Assembly: GCA_005882895.1 (NCBI GenBank)
Contig: VBBD01000020.1
Span: forward strand, 1-48,773
Direction: 5' to 3'
Length of the DNA stretch: 48,773 nt
DNA from: Candidatus Bathyarchaeota archaeon
Lineage (GTDB): Archaea > Thermoproteota > Bathyarchaeia > 40CM-2-53-6
Position 1 is the first letter of the stretch, and every line of letters begins with the position of its first letter. The notes under the pieces were generated by a model. That model had not been told where the DNA came from and made no database searches. It worked only from the letters and a program-made list of their open reading frames with translations. Positions 1-9,465 of the stretch are shown here, piece after piece. The position numbers were made by a program, and so were the translations under genes.

Positions 1-213
1 CGCGATGCATCGGAACTTGTCGCTGAGATGTTGGATGTGGTAGCGGTAGGTGAAGCTCCAACCTGGGCCTGGGTGTATGAAGAGCAGGAGGGGTGCGTCC
101 CGTGGTCCCTCGTCTACGTAGTGGATGGAGTTTCCGTCGATTTCAACCCAGTTATCGTGAAACGGGTAGAGGTTGGAATCAACCCAGTCAGGACGACCAA
201 TGTTTTCTTGCAC
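1..213 (-). CDS. alpha/beta hydrolase, N-terminal part (runs off window start)
   Basis: Minus-strand open frame from GTG at 213 to the window edge: VQENIGRPDWVDSNLYPFHDNWVEIDGNSIHYVDEGPRDAPLLLFIHPGPGWSFTYRYHIQHLSDKFRCIA; typical strand/HPGPGWS oxyanion-type start of alpha/beta hydrolases. Absent from the ORF track because it has no stop in the window. Confidence 0.75.
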   Translation of the reverse strand, partial: MQENIGRPDWVDSNLYPFHDNWVEIDGNSIHYVDEGPRDAPLLLFIHPGPGWSFTYRYHIQHLSDKFRCIA

Positions 214-565
214 CTTGTGTCATTCCTTGTCCTGCAACTCGAACCCTGGATGGCACCTGGCCTCGCGAGCATAGTCGTCGATCGTGGAGTCTTTCGTAAG
301 ACTGTATCCCATTCGGAGGAAAGAAGATCGGACGCTGTGACTCTTCGAGATCGGGGCGGAATCGACCGACTCCTTATTTTTCGGCAGACTCGACTTTACA
401 GCTCGCATGAACTTAGTGGAGTCGTCGTCAGATTTAGTGGTGCATTAGGTTGGACTTTCGATTAAGGGAGGCTTTCCCTTGCTTTGACCTTGGACTATTC
501 GAGAGAAGGCAAAGAGCGGCTATGAGGAAGCGTATCCGAATTCGAGTGGTAGGAAAAAAAGGAGG

Positions 566-590
566 GCCTAACTTTGTTAGTTAGGCTGTG
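566..590. terminator. hairpin (GCCTAAC..GTTAGGC) downstream of the DUF3224-like gene
   Basis: ggGCCTAACtttgttaGTTAGGCtg, just 3' of the minus-strand CDS ending at 594. Confidence 0.35.
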
Positions 591-593
591 CTG

Positions 594-1100
594 TTATGGG
601 TCGAAGTGGTATTGGAGCGAGTAAGTTCCAGTGACGGTTGTTGGTCCTGTTACTGTGGGTTGGAAAGTTCCTTGGGCGTGTAGTCCTGAGAGGCCCGCGG
701 TGCCTAGTTCGACGACGAATTGACCTGAGCCAGTTGCGCCGGTTCCGGTGCTGCTGCCGGTGATGACCGCGGTTCCTGACATGCCGTTGACGCTTCCGGT
801 GAAGGTTCCTGAATCGTGGGCATTGAATGTACCGTCAGGGTGGATTATTTCCACACCTTCTGCGATACGCGTTCCGGTGAGGAAGCCTGAGAGTGTCTGC
901 GTCTCAATGGCAGTGATGATGGTGTTGCCGTCAGCCTGGCTGATGCCGGTAATGGTAACGGTTGCTGTGAAACTTCCGGTCGCAGATGCGGAAGTGGATG
1001 CGTTTGCCATGGGAACGAGAAGGATCAGAGAGAGCAGCGGGAGCAAGAGTTTCAGAGTTTTTGCTGTGAGTAGCTCTAGGACGAACGTATTGTTGTTCAT
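594..1100 (-). CDS. secreted DUF3224-like protein
   Basis: Signal peptide followed by Gly/Thr-rich beta-barrel-like sequence (SGTFTGSVNGMSGTAVITGSSTGTG...). Confidence 0.55.
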   Translation of the reverse strand: MNNNTFVLELLTAKTLKLLLPLLSLILLVPMANASTSASATGSFTATVTITGISQADGNTIITAIETQTLSGFLTGTRIAEGVEIIHPDGTFNAHDSGTFTGSVNGMSGTAVITGSSTGTGATGSGQFVVELGTAGLSGLHAQGTFQPTVTGPTTVTGTYSLQYHFDP

Positions 1101-1195
1101 GGCGTTGTTTCTGCTTGGATCGGATTTAGTCGTACGTTAGGTGCGACTTTCGATTTAGGGAAACTTATAGCTCGCGAACAAGCTCTGGACTAAGT

Positions 1196-2083
1196 GTGGA
1201 CTCGAAGGACTTCCAACTCCTGGTCGCGCTGCACCAGAACGCTCGACAGAGTCTTCTCTCACTCGGACGGCGCGTGTCACTATCGGCTCCGGCTGTTCGG
1301 GAACGGCTGAGACGCCTGCATAATACTGGTGTCCTTTTGGGATACGGTCTCTGGGTAGACCCAATTGTCTTCGGTCGTCAAGAAGTCTTGGTGTTCTTCG
1401 AACGTGACCGGACTCGCGAACAAGTGATCAGGGCTTTGAAGGCGCCGGACGTGAGTTACATAGGCTGGAAACTGGACGGAGGCTTGACTGTTGGAGTCTG
1501 GTCCGATAATATTGGCCGCTCCACAAGAGAACTCAGCCTAGCCCTAGGAGAGAAGCCATCGGGACACGCTGTCACCGGAACCGGCGACCTCCAACCGCTC
1601 TCCATCCTCGACTTTATGGTGGTTGATGCCCTTATTGACAATCCGAAGATTCCGTTCAAAGAACTCGTCGAGTCGACGGGGCTTAGTCCGAAGACTGTCC
1701 GCAAACACCTCGACTCGCTGAGCAGATCAGAAACGATAGTGATCATGCCGAGACTGGGCGCAGGCTCCAGTCCGGGCGAACTAGTGTACAACCTTGCCGT
1801 GGCTGGCAAAGCATCGATGAGCGAGATCCGCAAGGTTCTAGAGGATGCGTTACTGGTTCACGAGACCCGGAATCCCCCGATGAAATACTTGCTCTGCCGA
1901 AGCATAGACCTCGGGGACGTCAATTCCAAGACCCGTGCACTGAACCGATTGCAAGGCATCGAGTCCGCCGCTGTTACGCTGAACAGGGAGCTTGTGTTCG
2001 CGAATGAGTTCATTCACTCACTCGTGCAGGAACGAATCGAGAAGTTGGAGAAAATACGAGTGTCTCAAACAGTGTTCGCGTAG
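1196..2083 (+). CDS. Lrp/AsnC-type transcriptional regulator with two winged-HTH segments
   Basis: GTG start; AsnC-like HTH at N-terminus and second HTH (IPFKELVESTGLSPKTVRKHLDSL). Confidence 0.7.
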   Translation: MDSKDFQLLVALHQNARQSLLSLGRRVSLSAPAVRERLRRLHNTGVLLGYGLWVDPIVFGRQEVLVFFERDRTREQVIRALKAPDVSYIGWKLDGGLTVGVWSDNIGRSTRELSLALGEKPSGHAVTGTGDLQPLSILDFMVVDALIDNPKIPFKELVESTGLSPKTVRKHLDSLSRSETIVIMPRLGAGSSPGELVYNLAVAGKASMSEIRKVLEDALLVHETRNPPMKYLLCRSIDLGDVNSKTRALNRLQGIESAAVTLNRELVFANEFIHSLVQERIEKLEKIRVSQTVFA

Positions 2084-2116
2084 AGCCCAAATCTCGAATG
2101 GACTAACATGATTATT

Positions 2117-2974
2117 CTAGTCAAGCCCAGAGTATGAAGGTATGACGTTCTTCGCGAATTCCTTGAGGTTGCCAAGGTAGCCGGCGCGTTGTAGAGGCGC
2201 TATGTAGTATAGGGACCCGTCTTTTGCCGCCTTTTCCACATCCTGCTCGACGGCTTTCAGGTCGAACTTTTGGTTCCGGTTGGCGACGGACCCGGCTGCG
2301 AACGCTATCTTGTCCTCGCGATGGAACCGCCGCGCCTCCTGCTTGACAATCACCCGTGCTTTCTCTGTGGGAATCTGAACCCAGGGCGGGATGTGGCAGA
2401 TGTCAGCGTACTGGCCTGCGAGCCTTAGCATTTTGGGGCCGACGCCTCCGAACATGAGGGGCGGGTGGGGTTTCTGAACGGGTTTAGGATCTAGAATCGC
2501 GGCTTTCGCATGGTAGTATTTTCCTTTGAAGTCGACCTGGGGTTTCTCCCAGAGCTGGAGGACCAGCTCCACGCCTTCCTGTGTTTTTTCGACTCGTGTC
2601 TTCGGATTGTCCCATGTGCTGTAGCCTTCGAATTCTGTTTGGGACCATCCAGCCCCTACGCCGAGGACTGCCCGTCCGGATGATAGCACATCCATGGTTG
2701 CTACCATCTTGGCCAACATTGCTGGAGGCCGGAAGGGAATTGGGGTTACGATGGTTCCAAGCTTGATCTTCTGGGTCTTGGCCGCGAGATAGGTGAGGGC
2801 GATCCAGCTCTCCACGGTCGAGTCTTTCTGGGGTTGTCCGAATGCTTCGGCCCACATGTAGTGGTCTGGGATGACCGCGCCCCAGAATCCTAACTTGTCT
2901 GCGAGCTGAACAGCCTGATCGGTCAGGCTCCAGCCATTGTACCAGTTTCCGAGACCTGAAAGAATGAATCTCAA
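2117..2974 (-). CDS. LLM class (luciferase-like, probable F420-dependent) oxidoreductase
   Basis: VLGVGAGWSQTEFEGY, PHPPLMFGGVGPKMLRLA motifs. Confidence 0.85.
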   Translation of the reverse strand: MRFILSGLGNWYNGWSLTDQAVQLADKLGFWGAVIPDHYMWAEAFGQPQKDSTVESWIALTYLAAKTQKIKLGTIVTPIPFRPPAMLAKMVATMDVLSSGRAVLGVGAGWSQTEFEGYSTWDNPKTRVEKTQEGVELVLQLWEKPQVDFKGKYYHAKAAILDPKPVQKPHPPLMFGGVGPKMLRLAGQYADICHIPPWVQIPTEKARVIVKQEARRFHREDKIAFAAGSVANRNQKFDLKAVEQDVEKAAKDGSLYYIAPLQRAGYLGNLKEFAKNVIPSYSGLD

Positions 2975-3037
2975 AATTCAACCCTCACATCTTATGGCTA
3001 TCGCTATTTATTTCAGCTTGGAAGGTTCTCCTTCACT

Positions 3038-3598
3038 GTGATGAAACTCGTATTCATCTATGGACCCCCAGCCTCAGGTAAGCTGACCGTTGGGACTGAG
3101 TTGGCGAAACTGACAGGTTTCAAGCTTTTTCACAATCATGTCTCGATCCAGTTTGTCCAGTCTATTTTCGAGTTTGGAACAAAGACCTTCTGGCGCCTCA
3201 CCGACAAGTATCGAATGGAAATGTTAGAGGCGGCTGCAAAAGAAGGAATCGACACAATTTTCACCTTTGTCTACAGCAAGGACGATGAAGACGACCAGTT
3301 TGTGAAGCAAGTGGTCCAGCATGTCCGCTCGCGCGGAGGGCAAGTGCTCTTCGTGAGGCTCTATTGCGAGCGGGAAGAATTGGTCAAGCGTGTGAAGAGG
3401 AGTCAGAGGAAGAGGATGGGAAAAGTCAGTACAGTGAAGATGCTGAGCGACCTGTTTCGGAAGTATGACCTCAACTCAGAAATCCCGTTTCGTAAGAGCT
3501 TGAGCATCGACACCACGAAACGGTCTCCAAGAAATGTTGCAAAATTGATAGCACGCCAGTACAGTCTTCCCGAGTCTAAGGAATTCCTTAGACGCTGA
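3038..3598 (+). CDS. P-loop nucleotide kinase-like protein
   Basis: Walker A GPPASGKLTVG at N-terminus. Confidence 0.65.
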   Translation: MMKLVFIYGPPASGKLTVGTELAKLTGFKLFHNHVSIQFVQSIFEFGTKTFWRLTDKYRMEMLEAAAKEGIDTIFTFVYSKDDEDDQFVKQVVQHVRSRGGQVLFVRLYCEREELVKRVKRSQRKRMGKVSTVKMLSDLFRKYDLNSEIPFRKSLSIDTTKRSPRNVAKLIARQYSLPESKEFLRR

Positions 3599-3637
3599 GG
3601 AGCCAATCCCCCTGACCGTACTGATTCGGGCTTCAGG

Positions 3638-4831
3638 CTAGGTTTTCAGTTCCCGCAACAACTGTTTTGCAATCGTCAGTCTCTGAATATCGTTGGTGCC
3701 TTCGTAGGTCTTGATGATCTGCGAGTCTCGCAGGAATCGCTCCACCGGATATTCCGTCGCGACACCGTAACCACCGTGAATCATCATTGCGAGCAACGAC
3801 AGTTTTTCTGCCGCTTCCGTTGATGTGACCTTCGCGATCGAGGATGCCTTCACGAAATCCTTTCCCTGATCTTTCAGGGACGCGGCCCAGTAGGTCAACA
3901 GTCGCGCTGTATGCAACCCCATAGCCATATCCGCAAGCTTGTACTGCACCTGTTGAAACTCGATCAATGGCTTCTCAAAACTGGTCCGAGTCTGCGCGTA
4001 GCTTACAGCGGCCTCGTATGCAGCCTGGCAGATCCCGACCCCCTGTGCTGCTACGTCAATCCGGCCGCGGTCGTAAGTCTTTACTCCAACATAGAAGCCA
4101 TCACCCTCCTTCCCTAGCAAATTGTCCTTGGGAACTTTCACATGGTCAAGGACTAGCTCAGATGGTTGTGAGCCACGTAATCCTGTGGTCTCGATCTTGC
4201 TGGCTACCTGAAATCCTTCGGTTCCTCGTTCGACTAGAAACGCGCTGAGACCCTTGTGTCTCTCCTGTTTGCTCGGGGACGGGCTCGTCCTAGCAAAGAC
4301 GAGATACAGATCGGCTATCTCTCCGTTTGTGATGAACGTCTTTCGGCCAGATATCTCCCAGTGTGTCCCGTGGAGTTTCGCTGTAGACTTGATCCCCGCA
4401 ACGTCGGATCCAGCGCCAGGCTCGGTCATAGCATGTGCCCCGATCTTCTCGCCCGCGACCATCGGGATGAGGTAGCGTTTCTTCTGCTCCTCCGTCCCCC
4501 ACTCGTTCAACGGCTCAGAAACGAGATGGCTCGCCACGAACACAGTCGAGCACGCAGCTGAGACACGGGCCAATTCCTCGAGCGCGATAACCATCGAAAG
4601 GAGATCGGCACCGAGTCCGCCGTACTCCTCTTTGTAAGTAATCGCTGTCACGCCGAGCTTCGCAATCTGGTTCAACAGGTCGCGTGGAATGTGGTTCTTG
4701 TGATCAATCTCTGCAGCTATCGGCCGGATCTGTTTCTCGGCAAAATCGCGAATGGTATGCCGGAGGGTCTCGTGTTCCGGTGTCAACTTGACCTCGTAGT
4801 CGGCCGAACGTGGAAGAATTGTACTCGTCAA
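3638..4831 (-). CDS. acyl-CoA dehydrogenase
   Basis: AMTEPGAGSDVAGI, GGYGVATEYPVERFLRD, YEGTNDIQRL. Confidence 0.93.
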   Translation of the reverse strand: MTSTILPRSADYEVKLTPEHETLRHTIRDFAEKQIRPIAAEIDHKNHIPRDLLNQIAKLGVTAITYKEEYGGLGADLLSMVIALEELARVSAACSTVFVASHLVSEPLNEWGTEEQKKRYLIPMVAGEKIGAHAMTEPGAGSDVAGIKSTAKLHGTHWEISGRKTFITNGEIADLYLVFARTSPSPSKQERHKGLSAFLVERGTEGFQVASKIETTGLRGSQPSELVLDHVKVPKDNLLGKEGDGFYVGVKTYDRGRIDVAAQGVGICQAAYEAAVSYAQTRTSFEKPLIEFQQVQYKLADMAMGLHTARLLTYWAASLKDQGKDFVKASSIAKVTSTEAAEKLSLLAMMIHGGYGVATEYPVERFLRDSQIIKTYEGTNDIQRLTIAKQLLRELKT

Positions 4832-4894
4832 TGCGAACAGATGCTCAGAGCGTTTAGCAGCCTATCGTTCCTTTAAACTTTGAATCAGATAGGT

Positions 4895-5851
4895 TTACGA
4901 TTCCACGATCTGGGATCGCCGAAATGCGAACCAGCTGAGAAGCAACAGCCCTGCGACGTAGACTAGAGAGACCCAGAGATCTCTGAACGCAACATTTGCG
5001 AAGGTGTCGGATGCGAGCAGGGTCGTGGTTGGGTTTCCAGATGCGCGGAACTGGAAGCCACAGAAGTTCAAGACCTGTCCCGGGTTCAGGACCCAGCGCA
5101 TAAGCATCGAGGCGAGACCATCTGTCCCCGTGCTGAAGGTTTGGCCTCCGCCTCGTTCCAAGCCTGCGCACGCCGCAGTCGTCCCTGTCGCACCCATTCC
5201 TGGTGCATAGAACAGTACAGTTGACGCTCCCAGTTGCGCCGCGATGAGGGTCCCGCCTATCAAGAGTCCGATGTAGAAGCCGAAGGAGCCGAGGGCTGCT
5301 AGAACAGAGTTCTTCGATAGCGTGCCCAGCGTTAGGGCGACGGAAGCCCAGACCATGCTTCCGATGGTGAGCCCCAGAATTCCCAGGGGAACGAGGTTCA
5401 GGTTGTCTTGGGGGCCATAGATCAAAGTGCCTCCGATCGCTATGTAGCCAACGAGAAACGAGTAGGCCGCAAGGAGCGTTATCACGGACGCGACGATTTT
5501 AGCTGCAAAGACAAGGGTCTTCGATACGGGTTTCGTCAGCAGAGGAACTATCGTCCCTGACTCAAACTCGCCCGAGACGGTGTTCATGGTCGTTGCGACA
5601 CCAACGAGGAAGAGGAAGATTCCCGTCAAGGCCTCGATTCCGGCGAAGACGAATGTAGAGTTCGCCTGAAGGGCTTGGGGCGGGTTTGCAATGGCGTCGG
5701 CTATCGGGGTGAAAGCGAGCTGAACGGTCGCGATGGCGAATATGATGATGAATATGGTGATGATCTTCTTCTTTCGAATATTCCATAGGAATTCGTAGTA
5801 GAGAAGGGCAATGAAGGCGGCTAGGGTCCCGGCTCGTTTTTTCTGTGCCAC
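4895..5851 (-). CDS. ABC-2 type transporter permease
   Basis: Multi-TM; SGEFESGTIVPLLTKPVSKTLVFAAK motif; adjacent to the ABC ATPase. Confidence 0.85.
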   Translation of the reverse strand: MAQKKRAGTLAAFIALLYYEFLWNIRKKKIITIFIIIFAIATVQLAFTPIADAIANPPQALQANSTFVFAGIEALTGIFLFLVGVATTMNTVSGEFESGTIVPLLTKPVSKTLVFAAKIVASVITLLAAYSFLVGYIAIGGTLIYGPQDNLNLVPLGILGLTIGSMVWASVALTLGTLSKNSVLAALGSFGFYIGLLIGGTLIAAQLGASTVLFYAPGMGATGTTAACAGLERGGGQTFSTGTDGLASMLMRWVLNPGQVLNFCGFQFRASGNPTTTLLASDTFANVAFRDLWVSLVYVAGLLLLSWFAFRRSQIVES

Positions 5852-6793
5852 CTAGGCCATTCCCTCCTTTCCGACCAGGCTGAGGAACGCGTCTTCTAGT
5901 CCTCCTCCTTCCTCTTGCATCTTTACAATGACTCCTCCCGCTGATGTTACCGCACGCGAGACCTCTGCTCGTACGTCCTCACGGGTGTCCAAGTGGAGCG
6001 TGTAGGTGTTCATGTTAGCTTCAACGGTCGCGAACTTCATCGTCTTCAAGGCGGCAAGGACCCCGTCAACTGGTTTCTCTAGTTCTATGACGATTCTGCG
6101 GCGCGCCATCACCTTGCTGGAGATGTCTTCTAACGTTCCCGAGTAGCGCATGACGCCGAGATGGATCACGGTCACGTGGTCGCAAACCTGCTGGACCTCT
6201 GCAAGGAGGTGTGACGAGAAGAAGACTGTTGTCCCGGACTTGACGATGTCCTTGACCATGTTCCTGACCTCGACCATTCCTACAGGGTCGAGACCTATGC
6301 TCGGCTCGTCCAGGATAACTAGTTCAGGGTCGCTGATCAGCGCCTGGGCGATCCCGATGCGTTGCTGCATACCCTTGCTGTACTTTCCAATCCTGTCTTT
6401 GCCACGGCCTTCGAGCCCTACCATCTTGATTAGCTCCGTTATCCTCCCCTGCCTCTCCGTCTTCGACATTCCATACATGCGCCCGTAGACATCGAGCAAC
6501 TCCTCTCCCGAGAGGTGCTTTGGAAACCGGGGTAGTTCCGGCATGTAGCCAATTTTGCGACGAACCCTCGGGTTGTCCCCGCTGACCCCCTGGCCAAGAA
6601 TACTGAGACTCCCAGTCGTGGGCCTAAGGAGGCCGACCATCATCTTGATCGTGGTTGACTTGCCTGCCCCGTTCGGGCCGAGAAAACCGTGAACCTGCTT
6701 AGAGGCGACGGTGAGGTTCAGCCGGTCGACCGCAAGCCTGTCACCATACTTCTTCGAGAGGTCGTGAGTCTCGATGGCGCGATCTTCAGGCAA
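5852..6793 (-). CDS. ABC transporter ATP-binding protein
   Basis: GPNGAGKSTTIKM, YSKGMQQRIGIAQAL, LVILDEPSIGLDP. Confidence 0.95.
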   Translation of the reverse strand: MPEDRAIETHDLSKKYGDRLAVDRLNLTVASKQVHGFLGPNGAGKSTTIKMMVGLLRPTTGSLSILGQGVSGDNPRVRRKIGYMPELPRFPKHLSGEELLDVYGRMYGMSKTERQGRITELIKMVGLEGRGKDRIGKYSKGMQQRIGIAQALISDPELVILDEPSIGLDPVGMVEVRNMVKDIVKSGTTVFFSSHLLAEVQQVCDHVTVIHLGVMRYSGTLEDISSKVMARRRIVIELEKPVDGVLAALKTMKFATVEANMNTYTLHLDTREDVRAEVSRAVTSAGGVIVKMQEEGGGLEDAFLSLVGKEGMA

Positions 6794-6896
6794 CGCTCAT
6801 CACACTTGGTGCCGGTCACGCCGACGACTCGGGCTATTTAGTGGTTTTACTAGTCGGTCGCCGGGATTCTCCCGAAATAGGTGTGGCTTTCAATAA

Positions 6897-7024
6897 TGGG
6901 GCGGGTGGGATTTGAACCCACGATCACTGGTGCCCGAGACCAGTATGTTCTCGAACCGGTAGCTGCCTACCGGCCCTCTTAGACCAAGCTGTCCCCACTG
7001 GTGGGTGGTCTGGACCACCGCCCC
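6897..7024 (-). tRNA. tRNA-Pro (anticodon CGG) with two apparent introns in the D-arm region
   Basis: Acceptor GGGGCGG/CCGCCCC, anticodon arm CTGGT-CTCGGGC-ACCAG, T arm GTGGG-TTCAAAT-CCCAC. Removing ~21 nt (6989-7009) and ~31 nt (6946-6976) gives GGGGCGGTGGTCCAGCTTGGTCTAAGATACTGGTCTCGGGCACCAGTGATCGTGGGTTCAAATCCCACCCGCCCCA. Exact splice sites uncertain. Confidence 0.75.
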
Positions 7025-7211
7025 TGCCGCGTGCCTCGATTCAATGATTCAAAATGCTTTGGTTCGGCTGCAAACGGAACCAAGCGCGCTCGAGCATGTT
7101 ACACTACGACCTTTACGAACGGATGTGAGGAACGCCTGAGTTATCCGCATTCGTGGACTTGGAGTAACTGGGCGTATTTGATTTGATGAACTTTCTTGGC
7201 AGGATATCGCG

Positions 7212-7385
7212 TTATTTGGCTTGCTTATGGTCGGATGGGGTTTTCTTGTGTCCGTTAAAGTATGTTCGAACCAACTTTTCGAAGAAGATGCTGAATCCGC
7301 CGGTTCTGCCATAGTAGACCTTGTCAACTTCCTGTCTAACCAGCTGTTCCGCTTCGGACGATAGAGAGATCATTACTTTGCCCAT
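7212..7385 (-). CDS. 57-aa small protein, possible ribbon-helix-helix-like
   Basis: Read directly: MGKVMISLSSEAEQLVRQEVDKVYYGRTGGFSIFFEKLVRTYFNGHKKTPSDHKQAK*; below the ORF-track length cutoff. Confidence 0.6.
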   Translation of the reverse strand: MGKVMISLSSEAEQLVRQEVDKVYYGRTGGFSIFFEKLVRTYFNGHKKTPSDHKQAK

Positions 7386-7552
7386 GGTATCTCTAGACTA
7401 CTGGAGATAGCTCTGGGCCGTTTTATGCTTATCCCCTGCGGCCGCATCTTATCGGCAAAGAATAAGAGCCAGAAAACACCGATTTGACGCAGCTAAACAC
7501 GGCTTGCGAAGAAGGGCCGGAGCAATAGCAAGCCTAAGACAAAGCTCTTAGA

Positions 7553-8437
7553 TTGGCCCCAGATTTTCTCAGAACCTTGCCACGATACCCCTTGGACTTC
7601 ACGCCAGACCTACGTCGGTTGACGCCCTGGCCAACGATGAAGGACAGTCTTTGGAGGCAACCCTATCTTATCGAACTCACATATGCCGATAACTTCCACC
7701 TGGTAGAAGATTCCATTCGTGGCCGAAATCTCAAGATTCTGGAAGTTGGTTGCGGGACCGGTTTCATGAGTCTAGAGCTGGCTCGGATGGGCCATGACGT
7801 TGTCGGGATAGACTCAAATCAGAAGATCATCCGCATAGCCAGGCGGACCATGGAAACCGACCCTTACAGTAAAACTCGTGGCTGTCTACGATACGAAGTA
7901 GCGGACTTCAACAAATGGTCCGACATTCCAGGAACATTTGATGTTGTTCTCTTTAGCCGCGTCCTCCATGACCTTCCTCACCCCAAGAATATCTTGTTTA
8001 GAGCTTGCCGCTTGTTGAAAAATGGAGGAAGAGTAGTCTGTCTAGAGTATGCGTATGATAGAATAGACAGGAGAGGTGCGACGTGGCTCTATCAAATCCG
8101 ACGAGCACTAGAACTAACAGGCTGGTATTCGTCGCATCTTCCCGAGAATCCGAGAGAAGGTGTTGACTGCATTATGAAAGAGAACCTGTATGGAAGGAAG
8201 GAGCATATCAACAAGTTTGAGGAGATGAAGCATCCCCTCGAACAACTCTTCCGTAAAGAACACCTCTCCTGGCACTGCTACCATTGCTGGGATATACTCA
8301 GAGATATGAGGGTCCCTGATCGGAAGAGGGAGAAGGCACTTGCGAGTTTGTTCAAAAGAATGGAACGACTCTTGATAGATTCCGGAGAGATTCAACCGGT
8401 ATTGTTTCGCTTCGTGGGAACCAAAGCTTCAGCGTAG
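7553..8437 (+). CDS. class I SAM-dependent methyltransferase
   Basis: LEVGCGTGFMSLELARMGHDVVGIDSN; TTG start. Confidence 0.88.
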   Translation: MAPDFLRTLPRYPLDFTPDLRRLTPWPTMKDSLWRQPYLIELTYADNFHLVEDSIRGRNLKILEVGCGTGFMSLELARMGHDVVGIDSNQKIIRIARRTMETDPYSKTRGCLRYEVADFNKWSDIPGTFDVVLFSRVLHDLPHPKNILFRACRLLKNGGRVVCLEYAYDRIDRRGATWLYQIRRALELTGWYSSHLPENPREGVDCIMKENLYGRKEHINKFEEMKHPLEQLFRKEHLSWHCYHCWDILRDMRVPDRKREKALASLFKRMERLLIDSGEIQPVLFRFVGTKASA

Positions 8438-8472
8438 ACTCTTTGCCATTACTTCTCTACTGATGTGGTCCT

Positions 8473-8787
8473 CTAGGCGAGTTTCTGAAGGAGTCTAGCC
8501 ACTGCCGTGACCGCGACTACGGCTCCAACGGCGAGACCTAACTGATCATTGAGAGCCAGAGACAGGATTGCCGTGATGCTTCCGGCCATGAAGTCTCGGA
8601 AGAGTCCCTTGCTCTTGTCAGAGGTGTCGAGAACGTCGGAGCCGAGAACGAGTAGGAGGATCAGGAAGTATACGGGTTCTTGGCTAATGGCGTTAGCGAT
8701 GACGAAGCTGGCTATGCAGGCCGCTGACTCCGCGACCGGCCGGAGGGTTGGTCGTAGTTCAGCCAGCTTGTACGACAGATCGCTCAT
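8473..8787 (-). CDS. small membrane protein, unknown
   Basis: Hydrophobic segments VYFLILLLVLGSDVL and LGLAVGAVVAVTAVARLL. Confidence 0.55.
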   Translation of the reverse strand: MSDLSYKLAELRPTLRPVAESAACIASFVIANAISQEPVYFLILLLVLGSDVLDTSDKSKGLFRDFMAGSITAILSLALNDQLGLAVGAVVAVTAVARLLQKLA

Positions 8788-8958
8788 GTAGTATGGCCGC
8801 TATAGGGGGATAGAAAAGGCGACCCGACTTTTTCTACTGCGTCCCAGTCCAGTAATAAAAATGTCAATCTCGCCCAGGGTGGGACCGGACCCCAGAACGA
8901 CTGTGGAAGGAAAGATTGGCAAAGTGACAAGTACGAACCATAACTGTTCTCTGGCATC

Positions 8959-9435
8959 TTGGCAGCCATCAGAATCCACAAAGCGATGCCGAATGCTCCG
9001 GGAATGGACCAGTCTGAGATTGACATGTTTCTGGCCAGCAGCAAGACACCACTCCGACTCGGAACCACTAACTCGAAGGGCGAACCCAACATACACCCAG
9101 TATGGTACCACTACATGACAAACAAGCTCTACCTCATGAGCTACAAAGACGCGGTGAAAGTCCGGAACCTGAAACATAACAAAACGGTCTACTTTTCGGT
9201 CGATACCGACGCGATGCCCAACAGGGGAGTAAAAGGAAGAGGCACCGCTATCATAGTCAAGGACACAGGGAAAGCATTGTCGCTATCGGAGAAGATTGTA
9301 GCGAAATATCTGGGCGATCTCAACAGTAGCATGGCGAAGAACATGGTAGACGAGGTAAGGAAGGGCTCGGAAGTTCTGGTTGAGATAACTCCGCACTACT
9401 TCTCGACTTGGGATTACACCAAATCGAAATTCTAG
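8959..9435 (+). CDS. pyridoxamine 5'-phosphate oxidase-like flavin-binding split-barrel protein
   Basis: PLRLGTTNSKGEPNIHPVWYHYMTNKLYLMSYKDAVKVRNLKHNKTVYFSVD. Confidence 0.8.
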   Translation: MAAIRIHKAMPNAPGMDQSEIDMFLASSKTPLRLGTTNSKGEPNIHPVWYHYMTNKLYLMSYKDAVKVRNLKHNKTVYFSVDTDAMPNRGVKGRGTAIIVKDTGKALSLSEKIVAKYLGDLNSSMAKNMVDEVRKGSEVLVEITPHYFSTWDYTKSKF

Positions 9436-9465
9436 CCGGCAGATCTTGTAACCGTGAAGGCCGGC

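Noticed and set aside
748-1140. Plus-strand 130-aa ORF
   Set aside because: Antisense to the signal-peptide-bearing DUF3224-like gene; no coherent domain.
2484-2981. Minus-strand 165-aa ORF overlapping the LLM oxidoreductase
   Set aside because: Arg/Ser-rich out-of-frame shadow of a clear conserved gene.
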